NCBI RefSeq assembly: GCF_000350225.1
Contig: NW_005179000.1
Coordinates: 132,351-196,350 of the forward strand
DNA: 64,000 nucleotides
Origin: Chondrus crispus
Taxonomy: Eukaryota > Rhodophyta > Florideophyceae > Gigartinales > Gigartinaceae
Direction of reading: 5' to 3'
The translations under genes were made by a program, and so were the position numbers. Shown one piece after another: positions 1 through 10,872 of this stretch; within the stretch, counting starts at the first letter, position 1, and each line of letters starts with the position of its first letter. The notes beneath the pieces are model-generated. The model had not been told where the DNA came from, ran no database searches, and saw only the letters and a list, made by a program, of their open reading frames with translations.

Positions 1-1138
1 TGTGCAGGGAGGTGGCTTCCCGTCTCGCCAAGTGGGAGGGTTCCGCCCAACTTCGTTTCTTCATCAATTCAGAAGGTTTAATCTGTCGGAAAGCCCACCC
101 TGATGGTGTTGAACAGATAGTCGCACCAACAACCCTCCGCGAGAAGGTGTTGTATTTGTCCCATTACCCCGCCACCTCAGGTCACCCTGGAGGTCCGCGT
201 TTGTTTTACACGCTCCGGCAGCGGTATTATTGGCCGAGCATGTCGGTCGATGCTTATTCCACAGTACGGATGTGCCACGATTGTGCCAAGGCCCGCATTA
301 AGTTGCGTAAACACAACTCGGAGTTGAAGACCTTCCCTCCATCAGGCCCCTTGGACTATATCGCAATTGATATCCTTGGAGAACTTCCCCAAACACCAAG
401 AGGGAACCGCTACCTTTTGGTGATGACAGATCGTTACTCCAAGTAAACCCGTACAGTACCTTTACGGAAGAGCACCGCCGAAACCGTTGCACAGGCGTTC
501 ATATCACACTGGGTATTCGTTTACAGAGCCCCAGTGAAACTCCTCTCTGATAATGGGAGCCATTTCTCCTCAAGGTTCTTCCTTGCGGTGTGCAAACTAC
601 TCTCGATTGACAGTGTGTTCACGACAGCATATCACCCCCAAACAAATGGGCAGGTGGGGAGATTCAACGGGACGTTGGTCTCAAACCTCCGGCACTACCT
701 CGCCGATAACCAACGTGACTGGTATCAGTACACGGATGCCCTCATCTACGGCTACAACTGCACGGTGAACAGGATGATTGGCATGAAGCCTTTTGACCTG
801 GTGTTATCCCGGACCCCGAGTCCGTTGTCTCTACAACAAACCCCGTTGTTGGATCCTTCCGCCTCACGGGCGCAATTCAAGTTCCGCTTTCTAGCGTGGC
901 TACGCAGCCTGATGTCGACAGCCAGCAAAAATCTGCTGGCCGGCCAGAGCCGATACAAACGCGATTTTGACAAGCGGATACGGAACCTCACCCCGGAATA
1001 TGAGGTAGGTGACCAAGTCCTCGTTAATCGAGAAGCAGCTCTACTTTCAGAGGAGAAAACCGACAAGGATCGGGTCAACAACAAACTTGCACCACGCACT
1101 GAGGGTCCGTTCCCAGTAGTGGAGGTGGACGACCACAT
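1..1138 (+). pseudogene. gypsy A1 integrase (part of pol)
   Basis: This is the integrase part of a Ty3/gypsy polyprotein, which inserts the cDNA copy into chromosomal DNA. It enters from the left edge of the window. A zinc-binding HHCC region is visible near bases 160-290 (HYPATSGHPGG, then CHDC). The core follows, with DYIAIDILG, LLSDNGSHFSS and HPQTNGQ. One frame runs through the whole stretch and is broken only by a TAA at 444-446, where related copies have Leu after SK. The catalytic Glu expected after HPQTNGQV is Gly (GRFNG), so the enzyme would be dead even without the stop. The frame is cut at 1138 by a solo LTR and resumes at 2196. The closest relative in the window is the integrase at 19783-20600. 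Confidence 0.9.
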
Positions 1139-2190
1139 TTTAGTGCAATGCGCCTGTCAGGCAGAGACCAAGGTCCGACGGTCTAACACAAACAACAACT
1201 GCCAACGGCACAGCGCTACGGAGTGTTCGAAGCCCCCTGTCCTCTTTTAGCGGGTTTGCGGCCCGCAGTAGCTCGGGTCCTTGATAGGGGGGCAAAGAGA
1301 AGGGCCCAGCCCGGGATCGGTAAATGGTGGTAGAGACTTGTAAAGGCAACTGCTCGACGAGTTCGGAGGGGTGTCTACGTAAACCTGGTCCGATGGGTCG
1401 TAAATCCAATGCTCGAAGAGCGCCTTGTACACCTTATACCCTTGATAAAGTCTTCGACGCGGACGTCGCAACGTAGCCCGTCGGGAAAGAAGAAAACGTA
1501 GCAGCGCTACACCGTCGTACTGCCCGATGGCAAAGTACCAACACCGGATCGGTCGCAACCAGATTCCGATGGAACCAACGCTGAGAAAAGCACAACTGGT
1601 GCACCAACACAGAAGCCCGATGGCTAATGACGTCACGTTGCGGATCACAATCCTACAAGGTGGGACCAACTCAAGGTTAAGGGAAATTAGAATAGGGAAG
1701 TAAAGGAAAATTGATAAGGAAAAAGGGGACCTCCGAGCGCAAAGGATACCGTAGGCTAGAGTAGAAGGGAATGTCTTGTAAAAGACGGACTTCGACCAAG
1801 GCGATATCAAACTCTGGCAACTCGGGTTTGATTGGTAAATAAAGGGAAAAGGAATGGGACCCCCCAGCGCTGAAGGATGCCGTAGGCTTAGGTAAAAGAG
1901 ACCGTCTTGGTAGAGACGGACTTCGACCAAGGCGACATTCAACTCCGGCAACTCGGGTTGTCTTTATTGACTTGGTCGGTCAAAGGGCTACGTTATATAG
2001 AGCCCCTCCGGGGCGAGTACAGTGGCTCCCGGCTCTAGATTCTAGATCTAATTAGTAAATAAATTAAATAGTTAAAATAATCGTGCGCTTCGTCGCACAC
2101 GTGTGTCCCCCAAAACCCGGACTACAGTATCCAATTTTTTTCCTTTTTCACTTCTTTTCACCCCCCTTTTCAGGTGCGTATTGCACTGCA
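1139..2190. mobile_element. Solo LTR, family D, copy 1 (TSD CACAT)
   Basis: A 1.05-kb insertion flanked by the direct repeat CACAT (1134-1138 and 2191-2195). Its ends are inverted: TTTAGTGCAATGCGCCTG on the left, and a right end whose reverse complement reads TGCAGTGCAATACG. The copy at 45257-46231 is in the opposite orientation, with ends TGT...ACA. There is no coding content. Removing the insert and one CACAT restores the integrase frame exactly. Open frames seen on either strand inside it are not conserved as proteins. Insertion of a full element followed by LTR-LTR recombination is inferred. Confidence 0.85.
1720..1962. repeat. Internal tandem duplication in LTR-D copy 1
   Basis: Two diverged units of about 115-130 bp lie head to tail (about 1720-1834 and 1848-1962). 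Both contain the block GACGGACTTCGACCAAGGCG followed by CAACTC, GGCAACTCGGGTT. The second LTR-D copy (45257-46231) has only one unit near 45510-45640, so the duplication arose inside this copy or subfamily. Confidence 0.7.
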
Positions 2191-2195
2191 CACAT

Positions 2196-2362
2196 CTTCA
2201 CAATCCTTCGAGGGACAGGACTGAAAAACAGGATCTTTCGTGACAGAGTAGTCAAGTCTCCACCATTGCATAGCAATGTGGAGGATACCAAGCCCATGCC
2301 GACGGACTCTTGCGACGATGGGTGTAGAGCACTGAGCTCCCCATCTCATCGCAGTGCAGCAC
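2196..2362 (+). pseudogene. gypsy A1 pol tail, after integrase core
   Basis: Continuation of the A1 integrase frame after the LTR-D insertion. The residues around GTGLKNRIFRDRVVKSP match GLKYRFSRDRIVKYP at the same place in A3 (about 20430-20490), which fixes the join. This is the C-terminal beta-rich tail of gypsy integrases, before the chromodomain. It stops at 2362, where an A-type LTR begins. Confidence 0.75.
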
Positions 2363-3011
2363 TGTGGCACACGACGCGTGTACCACTATCATAAGTCCCA
2401 TCTTTACCACGTGTAACCGTGTGCGATTCTCCACCAGCACAGTCTAGGTGTAAGCTCCATCGAGCCCTGTTGAAGTACTGACAGTTTACCCACGTGTACC
2501 TGTGTTATACACCACGTTTATCTGTGCCAATTAACCACGTGTACCCGTGGCCCACCACCACGTGTCACGGGTGTCGTGCCCGCTTTATTTTAATTATTAT
2601 TACTATTATTATATCCCGACGTCGACTTCTATATAGTCGACGTCCGACCCTAAGTAAACCCTCACGAAGCTTTGGGTCTACAACTCGGGTTTCTAGAACG
2701 GAGTCGTAGCCTCGCGTCGGTCCCCGTCCTACGACGGTACCCTGCGAGCCATCTGCCTCCCGATCCCCACCTATCTCTACCGCGCGCGTCGTCCCGCTAC
2801 ACCCGGCTCTCCGCGCGACAGCTGTCCCTACCGCTCTGCCCCTCTTGGGCTCTGCTTTCCCACTTTTTCCCTTACTTTCCCTACTGCGTTAGACGCCCGG
2901 ACCCCGTGCCGGTTACCCCACGGATGGTCTCCCAAATCATCCCCCGCGCCCCCGAACGCGCGGTGCTCTGACTGAGGGGGATTCCCAATCCTCCCCCCTC
3001 AGTGCACGACA
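2363..3011 (+). mobile_element. LTR family A, copy 1 (probably solo)
   Basis: About 649 bp, starting TGTGGCACACG and ending GTGCACGACA. The 3' half is almost identical to the solo LTR at 41722-42362, including the shared blocks CCCGGACCCCGTGCCGGTTA and GGAACGGAGTCGTAGCCTCG. The 5' half holds several CACGTG palindromes, and a short inverted repeat (GTCGAC..TATATAGTCGAC) precedes the C-rich part. The flanks AGCAC and ATGGG do not match as a target duplication. It is clearly diverged from the LTR at 7318-7975, so the two are unlikely to be partners. I read it as a younger insertion into the A1 pol tail, with the duplication lost. Confidence 0.7.
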
Positions 3012-3893
3012 ATGGGGCCAACTCTTCGCCCGAGGAAACACCGACAGTAGGTGACGATGCCGCAGGACAAGCCGTTGGCCCACCGCGTGATGACGGCGAT
3101 CATGAGGATACGACACCTGAGGATACGACGCCCACCCCGGCGCTCGCAACCGCACGCGCCGGGTCTGATGGATGCTATAAGGAAGAGCGCTTCGGAGCTG
3201 GTCATATCGCGACTCGCCTACGCCCCCCCTCAGGAGGGGGAAAAGGGCTCTTCAAGGAGGAAAGAGACCACGACCCCTCAGGGGAAAGAGTCGCGTCATA
3301 CGGAAAGAACTCCGGGGCCCCCCGTGCCCACAGTGACCCAAACATTAGCGAGAAGGCTCGTACGGATCATCGCGCAGCCACTTCCGGGGACACGTGGCCA
3401 GCAAGCACGAGGACCAGCGGCCCCCGGGAAATATCCGGGATGAAGTACGCCCTCTGGTGGCGGATTCCCCCTCGCGGGAGGTTTCGGACACGCAAGAAAT
3501 CTCACCGACGAGATCCACAGTGCAACAAGCACTCGCCGAAGCACTGCCGTCATTCGCTGCGAAGTGTACGTTCAAACTTGGTGCCTTTGGTCCGCCGCCC
3601 GTTGGTTCGGAACGGCCGCCCTCAGGGAAGCCGTCATCACCCCCGTCAACCCCCTCCAGGAGTCCTACCCACCGAGTATGTCGTGGAATCGCTCTCCGGC
3701 TACTCCCCGGGAACGGACGGTATCCCCCTATTTCGCGTCCACTGGTACGGGTATTCTACGGACGACGACACTCGGGAGCCGGCCCATCGCGTGGATTATA
3801 ACACGGTCGTTCGTTACTGTCACCGAAAATGCTTACGAATACCCGCCCGTTCCCTGTCGGACCGGCCCGACAGCGTGGGCATACAACACTGAC
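3012..3893 (+). pseudogene. gypsy A1 pol C-terminus with chromodomain
   Basis: A Pro/Arg/Ser-rich linker is followed by a chromodomain at about 3670-3830. The sequence TEYVVESLSGYSPG, then FRVHWYGYSTDDDTREP and VDYNTVVRYC has the chromodomain pattern. It matches NTYVVEALTGHKPGTEG and LVRWYGYAADDETWEP in A3. Chromodomains on gypsy integrases bind modified histone tails and steer insertion into heterochromatin (established for chromoviruses). The expected Trp of the third aromatic position (ETWEP) is Arg here (DTREP), which would weaken the aromatic cage. The linker is probably frameshifted, as alternative frames match A3 better before 3600. The last residues before the stop near 3890 have no clear counterpart. 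Confidence 0.8.
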
Positions 3894-3984
3894 TATTACT
3901 TTCCGAGAATCTACCGCCCCCTCCCCGGTACACTCATCCCCGAGCAATGGGGTGCCGACTGCCTCGCGAAGTGTTTCCAATGCT

Positions 3985-5400
3985 GATCAAGTAAGTTACT
4001 CGAGAAACGAGGACCCCGAACTTGCAGGTCGCGGATTAGCCGCTCATACACTCGTCAATCGAGAATCTCTTACTCGCCTGTCGAAAGCGTTCAACTAATA
4101 GGCTCGGTGATGAGAGGACCTACAGCATGTACAATGCGGGACAATTAATTTACTCGACAAACGAGGATCCTGAACTCCCATATCGAGGAGGGTCACGCCA
4201 TTTACTCGTCAGCCGAGGTTCCCGAACTCGCAAGTCGAGGATTGTCCGTTCACACACTCGTCAACAGAGAATCTCTTACTCGAATGTCGAGAGCGGTCAA
4301 CTAATAAGCTCGATGACGACAGGACCGTCAGCACGCACAAAGCAGGTCAATTAATTTCCTCGACAAACGAGGGTCCCGAGCTCGCATATCGAGGATGGTC
4401 AACAATTTACTCGTCAACAGAGGTTCCCAAACTCGTTTGAACGAGGATGGTACTTATTACCTCGCCAAACGCGAGAAGGGTATAGCTCGCATAATCGAAG
4501 CTGGTCAAGGAATGAACTCGTTCACCACGGATCCCCAACTCGTTGACCGAGGATTTTACTTTTACCTCGACAACGAGAGAAGTGTACAGCTTGCATGCCC
4601 GAAGCTCGTCAATTAATGAACTCGTCACCGCGGATCTCGAACTCGCTTGCCCGAGTATTTCTACTTGTTACCTCGACAAACGCGAGAGTGTACAGCTCGC
4701 ATAATCGAAGCTGTTCAACTAACGAACTCGTTATCCGCGGATCCCAAACTCGATTGAACGAGGATGTTACTTACCACCTCGACAAACGCGAGAAGGGGGT
4801 ACAGCTCGCATAATCGAAGCTGTTCAATGAATGAACTCGTTCACCAGGGATCCCAAACTCGTTGACCGAGGATTTTACTTTTACCTCGACAACGAGAGAA
4901 GCGTACAGCTGACACACCCGAAGCTGACCACTTAATGACCTCGACCACCGCGGATCTCGAACTCGCTTGCTCGAGGATGTCTACATATTGCCTCGACAAA
5001 CGCAAGAGCGTACAGCTCGGCTATCCGATGCTGGGAAATTAGGAACTTGGTAATCAAGGATTATAAACTTGCTTGACCGAGGAGGTTACGTATTACCCCG
5101 ACAAATGCAAGAAGTGTACAGCTCGCATAATCGAAGCTGGTCAACTACCGAACTCGTTATCTGCGGATCCCAAACTCGTTTGGACGAGGATGTTACTTCT
5201 TACCCCGACAAACGCGAGAAGGGTACAGCTCGCATAATCAAAGCTGGTCAATGAATGAACTCGTTCACCACCGATCTCAAACTCGTTTGACAGAGGATTT
5301 TTACTATTTTACTCGACAAGCCGAGCGTGTACAGCTCGCATATCCGACGCTGGTCAACTAAGAAACTCGAGACCCTAGGACTCTCACTCGCAGGTCCGAG
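3985..5400. repeat. Tandem array, about 106-bp unit, CTCG/CGAG hairpins
   Basis: The phrase GTAYAGCTYGC recurs at about 4480, 4583, 4689, 4799, 4903, 5010, 5115, 5222 and 5329, spacings of 103-110 bp. The earlier part (about 3997-4450) repeats with about 206 bp, twice the unit: CTTGCAGGTCGCGGATT at about 4021 matches CTCGCAAGTCGAGGATT at about 4228. Each unit has several mini inverted repeats of the form CTCG-N-CGAG (CTCGACAAACGCGAG, CTCGATTGAACGAG, AGCTCGCATAATCGAAGCT). The array lies between the A1 chromodomain and the opposite-strand ORF and is absent from A3. Short open frames inside it are repeat artefacts. Confidence 0.85.
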
Positions 5401-5481
5401 GTGTATCGAGGCGCGATCCACCCAGCCCGCGCGACTGGCCGCGATCGCCGACCAACCGGTTGGTCGACGCCCCACCTCGGA

Positions 5482-7317
5482 CTACTTCTCTTCCTCGTAG
5501 CCTTCGAGTTCCTCCTCCGGGACCACCTGGCGGGGTCCACAAGGAGTCACCCCTTCGTCCACTTCCCCTCCTGCGGGAGTCGACATCTCCGCTATGACGC
5601 CTCCGTCGGGCTCCTCCCCCATCTCCGGGCGGAGGGGCACCTCCGTCGGAAGAGGTTCGGACGGGGGCACACTCGCGCGACCCGCCACCTTAGTTACCTC
5701 CACGGAGTCCGCCTCCGCAACCCGGCGTCTCACTTTCGCCGCCATCAGAGGCTTGCGAAGTAACGCGAGCAACTTGGCGTCAGACAACTCAAGCGGATCG
5801 CACCCGGTCCTCTCCGCTTGTGCTACCGGCGGCACGACAGCTGCACCTTCAGCCATCACGACATCGGTCGTTGTACGGCGCTCGCCGTGTTTCGCCCTTA
5901 CGCGGGCGGGTTCAGGCGTGCAGTGGCCCAGACCGCCCTCGGCTACTTCCTCACGCGGTCGTCCGCGTGCGTTTTCTTCACCAACCCCGGAGGTGGTCTC
6001 CGGTCGGCCCAACAGCAGGTCGGACTGCGTGACATTCAACGTTCCGGCTTGAATGCGCACCCAATTCCCCGTCAGTGGCGTACCGGCATCAAAGCGCCGC
6101 CCGGGCGAGTGATTCCTCACTCGGGGATTGTCGAAGTGATGCCCTTGACTATAAGGAAGCCGAGGCCAGTCCACGCTGTCATGGAGATCTAGCAGCGCAT
6201 GAAGTTGACCCTGCAGAAAGGCAGTCCACAACACCATCGTCAAATCGAGACACCGCAGCCACTCCACAACGGCTGTTGGGAGCACATATAAGCGACCATC
6301 ATACGTGGACCAGATGAAGCGTTTCGCAACGATAGCAAGCTATTCACTCAGAAACACCATCCACTTGGATGATTGAGGATCTTCCATCATGCCTAGACCG
6401 TAGTACGCCAGGCATGGTGGAAGCTCAGCAATGAGGTCCGCCGGGACTTCATACTGGTCAAACCACGTCGGTAGATCTGGATACCGCGTGCGCAACGTCA
6501 CTCGCTCAAACGAGGTTACCTCTACCCACTCGTAGGCGATGAAAACCCCCATGCGGTTCCGCATACGACGCTCAAACTTGAGTTTCCCATGCATGGCGGT
6601 GTTCTTCCGCCTCTCCAATTCGACGGCATACCCTGCCCGCAACAACGGCGCGTCCCACGCCATCATCGAAACGGATGGTTCCTCCTCCCTTTCGCGGAGT
6701 CCTCCCATAATATGCCGCAAATTGGCAACATACCCACGGTCGGCCTCCTCACGGTACGCCCACGTTTCTAAGTCCCACCCCCGGGGGGACTAGCCGGTCG
6801 CACGGGGTACGACGGATGCGCTGTCGAATGAAACTTACGAACGCTTCTCGCGATTCGGCATCCGTCCGCCTGAACTCGGGGCGTACTAACTCATTCGCTA
6901 CGACCAATCGATGGCTGAAGTCTCTGGAAAACACAGCCTGTAAGCTGAGGCCACCCGGGAGCTCGCCCGTTGCATTCGCGTAGGTACGGATCGAGTCTAG
7001 GTCCCGCAACCCTTCCGCCGAAAGGAACGGTGCCCTCTCGAATAACAAAGGGGCGTCAGTCATGCTCCGTCCCCACAACTCGCTCGCACGAGGCCAACGT
7101 CCGCCGTCGTGGCCGTACCTCCCCGCGAACATTGCCCCGTGCATCGTACCGTGCTCAACTTGCGGTGCGCCGATCCGTTCACCCTCGCCCAGCCGAGTTC
7201 CCACCGTGCCGTGCACGATCAAGCCGGGACACAAGCCGGGGCACTGTACGCGTAAATAGCGGAAATAATCCCGCTGAATCACCACTCGCGGGACGCTCGA
7301 CTCTACGAGGGGGGCTA
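5482..7317 (-). pseudogene. Opposite-strand ORF of A1 (unknown protein)
   Basis: A long coding remnant antisense to A1 pol, between the tandem array and the 3' LTR. One frame covers 6720-5482 with a stop at 6337-6339. The part upstream of 6749 is in another frame. The most conserved stretch is KLKFERRMRN, GVFIAYEWVEVTSF, near 6600-6500. This and the later VDWPRLPYSQGHHF match the ORF at 25100-23414 (KLKFERRMRN, VGVFVAYEW; VDWPCVPYGEGHHY). The C-terminal third is acidic and Pro-rich and ends EELEGYEEEK. I do not recognise the family. A Gag-like, env-position or regulatory protein are all possible; antisense ORFs before the 3' LTR are known from some plant gypsy elements. Its N-terminus meets the LTR boundary at 7317/7318. 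Confidence 0.65.
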
Positions 7318-7975
7318 TGTAGTGCACAAACATGCCTCCCTCAATAGCGAGGCGCACGCGAAATATCCCACGTGTACACGTGTATTTCTCCTCAAGCACG
7401 GCCTGGTGTAAGCTCTGTCGAAGTACTGACAGCTTCATCACCCACGTGTATTCGTGTATGATCACCACGTGTACTCTGGTATCATAACCCCGTTCCAGGG
7501 GTATTGCGTACAGTACAGCATATAAGCTGGTACGCCGGTATTATTACCGTATTTTAAGCTATTATTATTACGGCGTCGACGACTATATAGTCGACGCTCC
7601 ACCCTAAATAAACAGGCACGAAGCTTGCGGTTCTTTCTCATGTTTCTGGATTTTCAGTAGTAGCCTCGCGCCGGTCCTCGCACTCCCTGTGCAACACCAC
7701 GCGAGCCCATCTATTCCCTTGACTCCCCACACCTTTCTACCGCGCGCTGCTACCGAGGATACTACCGCCCCTACGCTCTTCCGTTGCCACTCCGCTCCCC
7801 TACTACGCTCGCTTCGCTCTGTGTTTGTCTGTTCCTACCCGTGTCTACCTACCGCGAACGCGCGCCCGGACCCCGGTGCCTGTTATCACCGGGTGGTCTC
7901 CCGTTTCCCACTCCCCCCCGTCCCGAACACGCGTGCTCTGCCTGAGGCTGCCACACGTGGCCTGAGTGCACGGCA
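7318..7975 (+). mobile_element. LTR family A, copy 2 (3' LTR of A1)
   Basis: 658 bp, starting TGTAGTGCACAAAC and ending GTGCACGGCA, colinear with the other A LTRs (shared CCCGGACCCCGGTGCC and GGTGGTCTCCC near the end). It lies directly beyond the opposite-strand ORF in the same orientation as A1 pol, as the 3' LTR should. The flanks GGCTA and GGGTG do not match, as expected for an LTR of a full element rather than a solo LTR. CACGTGTACACGTGT and further G-box palindromes lie in its first 150 bp. Confidence 0.75.
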
Positions 7976-8360
7976 GGGTGTAGATGGCTCGGTCGGTATA
8001 GGCGAGCCAGTACCGAGTCGAGGCTACAACTTAGAATCCAGAAACCAAGGTAAAAGACCCGAGGCTTTGTGCCTCTTTACTTTGATTATCGGGTTGACTA
8101 TATAGTCCCCTGTCGCCGTAATGCCGAGGCTAAATTATAGTGTAAAGTAGAATAACTAGAATATAACGGGGGTAGCCCCGAGAGGACCAAGTAAAGCTCC
8201 TATAGGCCCGTAACGTGCGAAGGGACTACACCTGTCCACCGTCGGGGTCCGGTAGGGATGCAGGGGTGTCCACGTGTACCCGTGATACACGTTGTGGTGG
8301 TCCAGTGCGATTTTGGCGGGGTCGGGAGAGCTGTCCCGCTATAGTGTACAGTGCACTACA
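7976..8360 (-). mobile_element. LTR family A, copy 3, truncated (A2)
   Basis: Read on the minus strand from 8360 it starts TGTAGTGCACTGTACAC and follows the A LTR at 25443-26103 for about 385 bp. Shared blocks include GTATCACGGGTAC, ACCGTTAT..CTAGTTATTC, CATTACGGCGACRGGGACTAT and CTCGGGTCTTT. It stops abruptly at 7976, exactly where the 3' LTR of A1 ends. The simplest reading is that A1 inserted into this LTR, and the remaining half lies left of the window. Confidence 0.75.
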
Positions 8361-8589
8361 CGCAGGAGCGCGGTCGTGCTGCGGTCGACTCTATAGGGAG
8401 CCTACTGAGTTTTTGGTATTTAACCGTGGCGGTTCCTGCAGTGCAGTGGCGGGTCTTCTCACGCTCCCCTTCTCCCCCACAACGCACCCTCCAACTCACC
8501 CCACAGCACACTCCACGACTCACTCCACAACCACTGCTATCCACGCTCTCCCTCACACTTCTTCCCCCCTTTTTCCTCCAGCCAAACAG
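8361..8589 (+). other. Leader of A2 opposite-strand ORF
   Basis: Between the end of the inverted A LTR and the ATG at 8590 there is a long C/T-rich tract (about 8450-8585) ending TTTTTCCTCCAGCC. It could serve as a polypyrimidine tract and 3' splice site, or as a promoter-proximal initiator. No protein is seen. Confidence 0.35.
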
Positions 8590-10872
8590 ATGGCGGATCA
8601 CCGCACGGAGCAGGGACAGCCCCCACGCAAGCGGCCTCCCTCAGCGACACCCGCGCCGGCTCTTTCTTTCCATCCGGCGCTGTCTTCGCGCGCCGGGGAC
8701 CAACCCGCTACGGGTCCTTCTCACCGTCCGGCGCAGCCCGTGAGTACCGGCGGCCTCCCGACTCGGGGTCCTTCCCCCGACGAGTGTGGGCCCTTGCTGG
8801 GCCCCCTGAGAGCAGCCCTGGCTCCCTAGGTCGGAGAGCTGACCGTACTGAGGCGGTCGCCCGACTGGGTTGCAGCTGCGGGACACCCGGCAACCGAAGG
8901 AGGAACTCGGCCAGCGCGGCCTGATCCGTACGCGGTTACGCCCCCGATGGCGGCGGCGCCGCCGACAGGCTGGCTCCGCGCCGGGATGCGCACCGTCCGG
9001 TCCATGTTGCCAGAGAACGACTTGGACCACGGAACGTCACGGGGTGTTCGGAACCCCTCCCAGGGGCAACCGCCGATGACCGTCGACGCCTACATCGGTA
9101 CGGCCTTCGCCAACTCCGCCCGGTTTGAGGCCATCCCGAGGCGGAGGGGCATCCGCACGCCCTCCCCTCGGGGTCGTGTTCGTGAAGAACACCGCCCGGC
9201 TGCGCGGAGGACTTCTTAGTTCCACGTGCCGCATCGGGCGATAGCCGACTCCCGCTCCGATCTCCTGTATATCCGCTGTGCGGGTGAGGAGCAACACCAC
9301 GCGCGTTTGTTCGGTCTCTTCGAGCAGTTCGGCAGGGATACGAACTTCAGGCCTGACGTCCAGCTGGTGGCCTTCCCCCGCCCGTTCGACTGGTGGTACA
9401 TTGCGGCCGACCGCGTTCGGTGGGGTGAGAATTCCGCCAAGGAGAGCCGACTGCGGTGGCGCCGCGTGGATGCCTATTTCCACATGTGGCACGCGATGGA
9501 AATCTTCGCGGTCCCCCTGTCGGCCCGGGTCGGTTATACCCCGCCCTCCCGAATGGATGGAGTGACCTCGAGGCTCCACAGTACGTCTGCGTCCCCACGC
9601 CCAGCGTGCTGGAGTACGTCGCCGCATGCTGGATGCCGGTGGGTCCGTTCGGTCGGGAAGCGTCGCCGGAGACGGGACGTCTGATCGACGCGATTATACT
9701 GTAGGAGTGGGCCGTCCTGGCGTTGCTGTGTTTCCTTTACGCCAGACGGGACGGCCTCCCGTTTTTCACAAGGTGCCCGGACCCCCGCTTGGCGAGCCGG
9801 AATACGAATAACACCGGCGAGCGGGGCTCGCTCTTCTGCTTTGTCTCCGGGGCTTTTGCAGCTCATCCGGTCGGTCGGGGTGGCGACTATCCTCGAGGGC
9901 ACGTCCCTCGACCCGGCTGGTGCCGAGCCCATCCTCGACTTTTCGGCACGGTTGGACTAGTCCCTCCCCGAGCGGGGCGACTTCGTCTGGTACAGTTGGG
10001 CCCGCGGGTGCTCCCTGCGGATGCCGCATTGGAATGGCACCTCGAAGGAGGCCGCCAACTGGTAAAAGCCCCTGCCGGACGGGGACACCGCGTCATGCGG
10101 CGCCGTCATTGCCTCGGGCGACGGGTGGGGCGCGGCGGTCACCTCCGCCAGGGCCCCCGTCGAGCCCTCAACCGAGTCGTTTCCGGTTACGGCGGCTCCG
10201 CTCTCGCCGATGCAGGGTACAACCGGCACCACGGAGGGTCCTCCAGTCGGTCCGTCGACGCCGCCCGAGGTGGACGTGCCGGTGGCCGCGGGTTCCCCGC
10301 GAGCCATGGAGGAGGCGCCCATGACGGCATCTGCCCCCGGTGGTGCCCCCTCCCGCCGGCCCTACTGTAGAGCCGGCGGCGGTAAATCCGCCTGAGGTGG
10401 CACCCGTGTCGGCACCAGACTCCGTCGCTTTCCCCGTCAGCGATATGACCGGGACGGGAACCCAGACCCCTTCGGTGGTGGGTCATGGAGCCCCCAAGGG
10501 TGCGCCGAGTGGAGAGCCTCCCGTTGCGGTTCCGGACGCGCAGGCTACCCTGCGCGCTCCGCAAGTGGAGTGTGGATATGCGGGTGTACCCGCATCGCTC
10601 ACCCTCGTAGCGGGTTTGACGTCTGCGTGAGCTTGGCTGGTTCAGGTGACCGAGCTCCAGGCATGGGCCTCCAATTCGCTATCCGCCAGCGCGACACTAT
10701 CGAGGACCTTCTGCAGGATGACGCGATGGCGCATATCCGCGCCGCTCAGGACCACCTCGCAGTGTTGAGCGAGCAGGTGGCTGCAAAGAGACCGTACGGT
10801 TCGGTCGATGTCAACCCCGCGGGCACGACGCAGGGGACGGAGCCCTCCGCCAAGCGCCAGCGTCGCGAATAA
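8590..10872 (+). pseudogene. Opposite-strand ORF of A2 (unknown protein)
   Basis: A coding remnant with the same position relative to an A LTR as the ORFs at 5482-7317 and 23414-25100, but on the plus strand. One frame runs from ATG 8590 to about 9565 with stops near 8827 and 9217. It then shifts to another frame (PSVLEYVAACWMPVG, near 9600-9650), and coding continues with further breaks to AKRQRRE at 10870. ESRLRWRRVDAYFHMWHAME near 9445-9500 occupies the place of the KFERRMRN..EW block of the other two. The similarity is weaker than between those two. It is GC-rich and has a Pro/Ala/Val-rich middle, as in the relatives. Function unknown. It abuts the 3' side of gypsy B1, so it could instead be B1's own opposite-strand ORF. 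Confidence 0.5.

Noticed and set aside
1247-1951. 234-codon minus-strand ORF inside LTR-D copy 1
   Set aside because: Not kept in the second copy (45257-46231), which is interrupted in the equivalent frame; it lies wholly in a non-coding LTR.
4127-5254. Several 60-75 codon ORFs in the tandem array
   Set aside because: They arise from the same repeat in different phases and differ in frame from unit to unit; no protein is conserved.
3985-5400. Possible CRISPR array because of regular repeats
   Set aside because: Units are contiguous and diverged along their whole length with no constant repeat and variable spacer; the setting is a eukaryotic gypsy element.
2363-7975. One complete A element bounded by LTRs 2363-3011 and 7318-7975
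   Set aside because: The two LTRs are much more diverged from each other than 2363-3011 is from 41722-42362, and outer flanks AGCAC and GGGTG do not match.
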